From: JANMES01 sp038229715
GTDB lineage: Bacteria; Planctomycetota; Phycisphaerae; Tepidisphaerales; Tepidisphaeraceae
Direction of reading: 5' to 3'
NCBI GenBank assembly: GCA_038229715.1
Contig: JBBROD010000001.1
Span: forward strand, 32,513 to 96,512
Length of the DNA: 64,000 nucleotides
Shown: piece after piece, positions 58,816 to 64,000 of the stretch
Numbering within the stretch: position 1 is the first letter of the stretch
How the letters are laid out: each line of letters opens with the position of its first letter
Program-made: the position numbers and the translations under genes
Notes under the pieces: generated by a model
The model's input: the letters and a program-made list of their open reading frames with translations, nothing else
Told to the model about the DNA's origin: nothing
Database searches by the model: none

Positions 58816-59952
58816 ATGGCCCAACCGGCAATTGTTTCCGACCCGCTATCGGCAAAACGGGGTTTGCGGCTGCCTCGGTTGCAGGAAGCGGGGCTCATCC
58901 TTGTCATCATTGCGATCTGCCTTTTACTCACCTTCGCCGGCGGAAACATCAACATTCGCGGGCACGATGTAAATAATTTTTTCAGGCCCGATAACCTGCT
59001 CACCAACGTCCTTACGCCGATGAGCTGGATGGCGATTATGGCCGTCGGCGTGACCTGCGTTGTGGTCGCGGGAGGCATCGACATCAGCGTCGGTTCGATC
59101 TTCGGCCTGTCCGCTTTGGCGTGCGCGGCGGTGCTGCAGACGATGGGCGAAGAAGCACCGGCGTGGAAAGTGCTGCCCGTCGCCGTCCTCGTTCCTTGCG
59201 GCGTGGGGCTGATTTGCGGGTTGATCAACGGCGCACTCGTCGTCGGACTGCGCATGCATCCGTTCATCGTGACACTCGCGACGATGAGCGTCTTCCGCGG
59301 CATCGCACTGGTCAGCGTGAAATCGGGCTCATTGCCCACGTCCGGCAACATGCTGCCGATCGCATTTACCGACAATCTACTGATGTACACCATGCGATAC
59401 GCAACGCCCGGCAAGCTGCCCGTGAATCTACAGCCGGTTCCCATGTTGGCGATGCTGTCGGTGGCGATGATCGGCGCGGTTTATCTTGGCCTGACGATCA
59501 TGGGCCGCGAGAATTACGCCGTCGGCGGGAACGAGGAGGCGGCCCGGTTTAGTGGCATACCTGTGGGGCGGGTCAAACTTCGCGTTTACGCCCTGAGCGG
59601 GTTGTGCGCGGGCATCGCAGGCATGGTCAATTGCGGCTACTACGGATCAGCCGCCACCAATACCGGCGAAGGGTACGAGCTGATGGTGATCGCCGCGGTC
59701 GCGGTGGGCGGGGCGAGTTTGTCAGGAGGGCGCGGCACGGCGCTGGGCGCGGTGCTGGGCGCGATGATCATTCAGCTGATCGATAACGGCATTTTCATTC
59801 TCAAGCAGATTCATCTCGGCTTCGTCGAGATCACATTCAGCAAGGAATATAGCAAGATCATTATCGGCATTGCTATATTGCTTGCGGTGACGGTGGATCA
59901 ACTCAGCGAATACTTCCGCCGCCGGCGAGCACGCGGGCGCGGAGCGGGATGA
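58816..59952 (+). CDS. Sugar ABC transporter permease (RbsC family)
   Basis: 378 residues with about ten membrane helices. The family loop VVAGGIDISVGSIFGLSA and the helix motif VAVGGASLSGGRGTALGAVL are conserved. Forms the channel of a ribose/xylose-type importer with the binding protein and ATPase that follow. Unusually the permease gene comes first. The substrate cannot be told from sequence. The ribosome site is weak (GAG). Confidence 0.93.
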   Translation: MAQPAIVSDPLSAKRGLRLPRLQEAGLILVIIAICLLLTFAGGNINIRGHDVNNFFRPDNLLTNVLTPMSWMAIMAVGVTCVVVAGGIDISVGSIFGLSALACAAVLQTMGEEAPAWKVLPVAVLVPCGVGLICGLINGALVVGLRMHPFIVTLATMSVFRGIALVSVKSGSLPTSGNMLPIAFTDNLLMYTMRYATPGKLPVNLQPVPMLAMLSVAMIGAVYLGLTIMGRENYAVGGNEEAARFSGIPVGRVKLRVYALSGLCAGIAGMVNCGYYGSAATNTGEGYELMVIAAVAVGGASLSGGRGTALGAVLGAMIIQLIDNGIFILKQIHLGFVEITFSKEYSKIIIGIAILLAVTVDQLSEYFRRRRARGRGAG

Positions 59953-59978
59953 AGAGTCATTTTTTTTGGAGGACAGAT

Positions 59979-60965
59979 ATGCGTCGATCGATTGTTACTT
60001 TCCTATCGTGTGCGGGAGTCATGGCGGGTTTGATACTGTCGCCGGCGGCGATGGCGGAGGCGCCGAAAAAAATCACGATCGGCATGGTCGCCAAGAGCCA
60101 GAGCAACCCGGTGTTCCAAGCCGCCTATCAGGGCGCGAAGGACGCGGCTAAGGAACTCGGGCCTAAGTACGGCGTGGAAGTCACGATCGACTGGCAAACG
60201 CCCGCCGGCGAAGACGCCCAAAAACAAGCTCAAGCAATCGAGCAACTGACCAGCAGCGGGGCGGCCGCGATTGCGGTTTCGTGCTCTGACGCCAATACGC
60301 TCACCCCCGCGATCAACAAAGCCGTCGCCGCCGGTGTGGAAGTCGTCTGCTTCGATTCCGACGCACCGCGCTCGAAGCGGTTCGCCTTTTACGGGACCGA
60401 CGATCTCGACTGCGGCAAACAGATCATGGCCGAGCTCGCCAAAACCATGGGCGACAAAGGCGTGATCGCCGTCATTGCCGGCAATCAGACTGCGCCGAAC
60501 CTCCAAAACCGCGTGAAGGGCGTGAAGGACGAACTGGCGAAACACCCGGGAATGAGCCTGCTGCCGGACGGCGTGTTCTATCACGTCGAAACGCCCGAAG
60601 AAGCTGCCAAAGCGCTCAGCGCTGCCCAGACGACCAACCCGCAAATCCAGGGCTGGGCGTTCATAGGCGGTTGGCCGCTGTTCACCAAAAACGCGCTGAA
60701 GTGGAACCCCGGCGAAATCAAAGTCGTCTCCTGCGACGCATTGCCCGCCCAACTTCAATACCTCAAGAGCGGCCACGTGCAAATGCTGCTCGCCCAGGAC
60801 TGCTACGGCTGGGGCGTGCAGGCGGTCGAGCTATCGCTGAAGAAAGTGTTGAAGGGCGAATCGCCGAAGGAGCCGCGCGTCATCGCGCCACTCACTCCGG
60901 TCACCAAGGACAACTTGGACGAGTTCTCCAAGCAGTGGGACAAATGGCTCAGCGCTGAGAAGTAA
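59979..60965 (+). CDS. Sugar ABC transporter substrate-binding protein (RbsB family)
   Basis: 328 residues. The start at 59979 has GGAGGACAG. Signal peptide (AGVMAGLILSPAAMA, then EAPKK). The periplasmic-binding fold shows KKITIGMVAKSQSNPVFQAA, IAVSCSDANTLTPAINKAVA and LLAQDCYGWGVQAVELSL. It captures a pentose/hexose or similar sugar and hands it to the permease encoded 26 nt upstream. A short inverted repeat separates it from the ATPase gene. Confidence 0.93.
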   Translation: MRRSIVTFLSCAGVMAGLILSPAAMAEAPKKITIGMVAKSQSNPVFQAAYQGAKDAAKELGPKYGVEVTIDWQTPAGEDAQKQAQAIEQLTSSGAAAIAVSCSDANTLTPAINKAVAAGVEVVCFDSDAPRSKRFAFYGTDDLDCGKQIMAELAKTMGDKGVIAVIAGNQTAPNLQNRVKGVKDELAKHPGMSLLPDGVFYHVETPEEAAKALSAAQTTNPQIQGWAFIGGWPLFTKNALKWNPGEIKVVSCDALPAQLQYLKSGHVQMLLAQDCYGWGVQAVELSLKKVLKGESPKEPRVIAPLTPVTKDNLDEFSKQWDKWLSAEK

Positions 60966-60966
60966 T

Positions 60967-61100
60967 CTCTTGCTCCTTCTCCCGGTACGCCGGGAGAAGG
61001 CTGGGATGAGGGTTCTGTTCTTCAGCCTATTCACGTGGCGATCATTTAAAAGAACTCTCACCCTGCCCTCTCCCGCCGTACCGGGCGAGGGTTCACCATC
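60967..61100. repeat. Inverted repeat of the CTCCTTCTCCCGGTACGCCG type inside the transporter operon
   Basis: CTTCTCCCGGTACGCCGGGA with GATGAGGGTTC on the left faces GAACTCTCACCC and CTCCCGCCGTACCGGGCGAG on the right. It fills the whole gap between binding protein and ATPase genes. Confidence 0.75.
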
Positions 61101-62597
61101 ATGGCTGACGACGACTACATCCAATATCGCAATATCACCAAAACGTTCGCGGGCGTAACAGCCCTTGACGGGGTGACGCTGTCGATCCGTCGCGGCGAGT
61201 GTCACGCGCTGATGGGTGAGAACGGGGCCGGTAAAAGTACGCTGGGCAAGGCGCTGGCGGGGATTCATCGGCCGGACTCGGGGGAGTTGATTGTCAATGG
61301 TGTCGTCCGCCGATTCCGTTCGCCTGCCGACGCGCAGGCGGCGGGGATCGGACTGGTTCACCAGGAACTGGCGTTCTGCCCGGACCTGAGCGTGGCGGAA
61401 AATCTCTGCCTCGGCCGCTACGAAAGGCGCCTCGGGGGTTTTCTCCGCCGATCTAAGATGAACGATATCGCCCGCGGATTGCTATCGCGGATCGGTGTGA
61501 CGAGCATGGACGTCACACGCCCGCTGCGCGAGCTGTCGACCGCGCAGGAGCAGCTCGTGCAGATCGCTGCCGCCGTCGGCACGGGGGCCAACGTGCTGGT
61601 GTTCGATGAGCCGACGAGTAGTTTGTCCGAGCCCGAGGCGCAGCAGCTGTTCAAGCTGATCGAGCAGCTCAAGTCCGAAGGCGTCACGATGATTTACGTC
61701 AGTCATCGCATGCCCGAAGTGTTTCGCCTTTGCGATCGGCTGAGCGTATTGCGTGACGGCAAATACGTCGGCACGCTCGATCGCGAAACGGCTACCGAGG
61801 AGTCAGTCATCCAGATGATGGTCGGCCGGGCGGTGACGGCGCATCAGCCTAAGCACACACAGGCGGAACTCGGCGAGGTTCGGTTGAGCGTGAAAGGGCT
61901 GACTTCGCCGGGGCGGTTTAAGGACATCAGCTTCGAGATCCGCGCTGGTGAAATCGTCGGCCTGGCAGGATTGGTCGGCGCGGGGCGCAGCGAAATCGCG
62001 ACGGCAATCTTCGGCCTGGATCCGGCCGCGCGAGGTTCGGTTTTGATCGACGGCCGACCGCTCAAACTCGGGCGAGTCCGCCAATCCATGCGCCGCGGGA
62101 TCGGCCTGCTGCCGGAAGACCGCAAGCGACAAGGCCTGGTGCTGATGATGGGCGGTCGGCAAAACTATTCGCTGGCGAATCTCAATCGGCTCAGGCGGTT
62201 CGGTTTCCTCAACCGCCGACTCGAAAAGAGCGAGGCCGGAGAACAATTCGCCCGGCTGCGCGTGAAAACCCATTCGCTGGACGCGCCAGTAGCCGGCCTG
62301 AGCGGGGGGAATCAACAGAAGGTTGCCCTGGCAAAATGGCTGGGGCGAGACGCAAGAATTCTCATCGTGGACGAACCCACGCGCGGCGTGGACGTGGGCG
62401 CGAAGGCGGCCATCCACGAAATTCTCGACAACCTCGCCGCCCAGGGAACCGCCATTCTACTCATCAGCTCCGAACTGCCCGAAGTGATCGGGTTGTCAAC
62501 CCGAGTTCTGGTCCTACGCGACGGCCGGCTCGTCGGGCAACTCACGCGCGATCAAGCGACGCAGGATTCAGTCCTCCGACTCATGGCGGGCCTGTAA
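61101..62597 (+). CDS. Sugar ABC transporter ATP-binding protein (RbsA family)
   Basis: 498 residues, two fused ATPase halves. The first has Walker A MGENGAGKSTLGKALAG and Walker B VLVFDEPTSSLSEPEAQ, with a degenerate signature (LSTAQEQLVQI). The second has a degenerate P-loop (GLVGAGRSEIATAIFG), an intact signature (LSGGNQQKVALAKWLG) and ILIVDEPTRGVDVGAK. This is the usual RbsA asymmetry. It powers import with the permease and binding protein just upstream. Start ATG 61101, no strong ribosome site because a repeat precedes it. Confidence 0.94.
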   Translation: MADDDYIQYRNITKTFAGVTALDGVTLSIRRGECHALMGENGAGKSTLGKALAGIHRPDSGELIVNGVVRRFRSPADAQAAGIGLVHQELAFCPDLSVAENLCLGRYERRLGGFLRRSKMNDIARGLLSRIGVTSMDVTRPLRELSTAQEQLVQIAAAVGTGANVLVFDEPTSSLSEPEAQQLFKLIEQLKSEGVTMIYVSHRMPEVFRLCDRLSVLRDGKYVGTLDRETATEESVIQMMVGRAVTAHQPKHTQAELGEVRLSVKGLTSPGRFKDISFEIRAGEIVGLAGLVGAGRSEIATAIFGLDPAARGSVLIDGRPLKLGRVRQSMRRGIGLLPEDRKRQGLVLMMGGRQNYSLANLNRLRRFGFLNRRLEKSEAGEQFARLRVKTHSLDAPVAGLSGGNQQKVALAKWLGRDARILIVDEPTRGVDVGAKAAIHEILDNLAAQGTAILLISSELPEVIGLSTRVLVLRDGRLVGQLTRDQATQDSVLRLMAGL

Positions 62598-62805
62598 TTG
62601 AGCTTCGAGAGTGGTTTTTATTGCAGGAATCCGTAATGCCGCTGAATCCGTACATCCTCTACAACGGCGAGATGGCCAAACTTGCGAGAGTGGGTGTCCG
62701 GGATTTCCTGTTCTGATCGGGACTGGCAATCAGTGTGGAAATGGTAGAAAGATGGCGAAGTACCGGCCGATTGAGGCAGAGAAGCCTAGTCACCCAAGGA
62801 AGGAT

Positions 62806-62876
62806 TGGAGCGACGGGGAATCGAACCCCGATTTGCTGAATGCGATTCAGCCGTCATCCCGTTAGACCATCGCCCC
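62806..62876 (-). tRNA. tRNA-Ala (anticodon CGC)
   Basis: 71 nt forming a cloverleaf. Acceptor GGGGCGA/TCGCTCC has the G3-U70 wobble pair of alanine tRNAs and discriminator A. The anticodon arm GCTGA-ATCGCAT-TCAGC gives CGC, decoding GCG (Ala). The T arm CGGGG-TTCGATT-CCCCG is standard. The D arm (GTC-GAC stem, TAACGGGAT loop) is short, unlike typical tRNA-Ala, but the G3-U70 pair supports the assignment. No CCA is encoded. Confidence 0.85.
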
Positions 62877-63000
62877 GGTTCAAAACAGGATCGGCCATTC
62901 TAATAGGATGGGCCGAACGGTCAAGGGTGCAACGGTTCTGGCTCGGTAACCCGGTAATTTGGGCTGCCGAATGGTTAAAATTAAAATCCCTCCATCTGTT

Positions 63001-63030
63001 TTGACGTTTTGAATGGTCCGCTCCTATATT
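63001..63030 (+). promoter_or_regulatory. Promoter of the ArsR-type regulator
   Basis: TTGACG (63001-63006), 18-bp spacer, TATATT (63025-63030). Transcription should start near 63037, giving a leader of about 44 nt with GGGAG before the ATG at 63081. One of the clearest promoters in the window. Confidence 0.75.
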
Positions 63031-63080
63031 CTATAGGCGTCCGACGGCAACCGACACTTGGACAGGGAGAACACTTGAAC

Positions 63081-63422
63081 ATGTCGAGCTCTATGGCAGA
63101 AACGACTCAGGAAGATCTTCAACAGCTGACCTCGCTGTTTAGGTTATTGTCCGACAAGACACGGCTCACCATGGTGATGCTGCTTTCCAACGGCGAACGC
63201 AACGTCAGTAGCCTTTGCGAAGAACTACGCCTTCCTCAGCCGACGGTCAGTCATCACCTTGCGCTTTTGCGGACGAACCATATCGTCTCCTGCCGGCGCG
63301 ACGGGAAACAGGTCTTTTACGTGTTGAATGGTAAAGAGAACAAGTCTGCCGGCGGGGCGATCTTTCCGCTGGAGTTCCTGGCCTCCCGATTTAACGTGAG
63401 CGTGACCGAACCGGCGGTTTAA
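63081..63422 (+). CDS. ArsR-family transcriptional regulator
   Basis: 113 residues. A winged helix-turn-helix (LFRLLSDKTRLTMVMLLSNG, VSSLCEELRLPQPTVSHHLA, IVSCRRDGKQVFYVLNGKEN) is typical of ArsR. The metal site C-x-C of classical ArsR/SmtB is not evident; single cysteines occur in SLCEEL and VSCRRD. The start at 63081 has GGGAG. Its 3' end overlaps the converging ABC ATPase gene by about 32 nt. It may control that gene or be self-regulated. Confidence 0.9.
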   Translation: MSSSMAETTQEDLQQLTSLFRLLSDKTRLTMVMLLSNGERNVSSLCEELRLPQPTVSHHLALLRTNHIVSCRRDGKQVFYVLNGKENKSAGGAIFPLEFLASRFNVSVTEPAV

Positions 63423-64000
63423 CGTCAGTCTCGGGTAGGTCCAGCCCGTGGCCGGTAAGCTTGACGAAAACGTCCTGCAATGTCGGCCGGCCCATGGTGA
63501 TCGATTCCACCTGACCGGGCAGTAATTCAATTATCTTCGGTATCAGCAAATGACCTTCGGGCGCTTCCACGCGCACCGTCCGGTCAAGCACTCGCCCGTT
63601 CATCCCCAGCCGATCGGCCAACACGCCCGCGGCTTTGGGCGCATCGGCGGTGGTGAGGGTGATCACATCGCCGCCGATGGTGGATTTGAGGGACGACGGC
63701 GTATCGCACGCCAGCAGCTTGCCCTTTTCCATCACCGCCAGGCGATCGCACTGGTCGGCTTCTTCCATCAGGTGAGTAGTCATCAGCACGGTCACGCCGT
63801 CAGCGGTGCGGACGTCTTGCAGGAGTTGCCACAAGTCGATGCGCGCACCGGGATCAAGCCCGGTGCTGGGTTCGTCCAGCAGCAACAGGCTGGGGTTGTG
63901 CAAAAGACCCTTGGCCAGTTCCACGCGCCGCCGCATCCCGCCGCTGAACGTACCGACGTATTCGTGCTGACGGTCACTCAGCCGCACGCGGGCGAGGAGC
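63391..64000 (-). CDS. ABC transporter ATP-binding protein (5' end beyond the window)
   Basis: The C-terminal two thirds of a DRA/CcmA-type exporter ATPase. Signature TFSGGMRRRVELAKGLL and Walker B LLLLDEPSTGLDPGARIDL are visible, then MTTHLMEEADQCDRLAVMEK. A C-terminal accessory domain follows (to residue GHGLDLPETDV). The Walker A part lies outside. Substrate unknown; a permease gene would be expected adjacent. Its 3' end overlaps the converging ArsR gene. Confidence 0.9.
   Translation of the reverse strand, partial: LLARVRLSDRQHEYVGTFSGGMRRRVELAKGLLHNPSLLLLDEPSTGLDPGARIDLWQLLQDVRTADGVTVLMTTHLMEEADQCDRLAVMEKGKLLACDTPSSLKSTIGGDVITLTTADAPKAAGVLADRLGMNGRVLDRTVRVEAPEGHLLIPKIIELLPGQVESITMGRPTLQDVFVKLTGHGLDLPETDVKPPVRSRSR

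Noticed and set aside
62636..62716. Short frame MPLNPYILYNGEMAKLARVG
   Set aside because: 26 codons without a good ribosome site or neighbour relation; could be chance.

Overview
The window looks like a chromosomal segment of a high-GC planctomycete, probably of the Phycisphaerae type. This is inferred from marker families, not from rRNA. The markers are PEP-CTERM surface proteins, a DUF1559-type prepilin with an H-X9-DG end, a SpoVG with an inserted zinc ribbon, a LEPR-XLL-like N-terminus, and many dispersed imperfect inverted repeats between genes. Genes that usually sit in operons (nuoC, atpG, ilvB, leuC, leuD) are scattered and single. I see no rRNA, phage, plasmid, CRISPR array or intact transposase.

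1-14.4 kb: metabolic and housekeeping genes, with folE, a TPR-YggX fusion, an orphan HicB, ilvB, spoVG, ispE, nuoC, ptsN, terC, upp, leuD, a FixJ-like regulator without a normal start codon, and leuC. 14.5-24 kb: envelope and hypothetical proteins (lipoprotein, HEAT-repeat protein, coiled-coil protein, 2Fe-2S ferredoxin, PPC-domain protein) and two repeat-filled gaps. 24-34 kb: polA, a photolyase-like gene that has lost Fe-S cysteines, coaE, rho with its terminator, a double DUF3467 protein and cinA. 34.4-39 kb: a moxR / DUF58 / transglutaminase operon.

39.1-42.4 kb is the most interesting locus. A clear cobalamin (B12) riboswitch on the minus strand precedes three tightly packed genes: a PEP-CTERM beta-propeller-like protein, a second PEP-CTERM surface protein (ATGA overlap) and a DUF1559 prepilin (3-nt gap). 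By analogy with the cobalamin-binding surface beta-propeller BtuG of Bacteroides, I infer a surface B12-capture system. No cobalamin transporter lies in the window, so this rests on the riboswitch and gene packing.

42.5-58.5 kb: tRNA-Ala(TGC), atpG, a zinc phospholipase C/S1-P1-like enzyme, a SpoIIE-type phosphatase, two ECF sigma loci with similar layout (sigma, small membrane protein, helical exported protein), maf, a patatin lipoprotein, GTP-dependent PEP carboxykinase, and a response regulator whose DNA-binding domain comes first. 58.8-64 kb: a ribose-type sugar ABC transporter in the order permease-binding protein-ATPase, tRNA-Ala(CGC), an ArsR regulator with a strong promoter, and an ABC ATPase running off the window end.

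Two general patterns run through the window. Several genes have a -10-like box only 5-10 nt before the start codon, suggesting leaderless mRNAs. Repeat elements are modular: a common hairpin is nested in at least two different terminal-inverted-repeat frames, and repeats supply the C-termini of three proteins and one in-frame internal segment.
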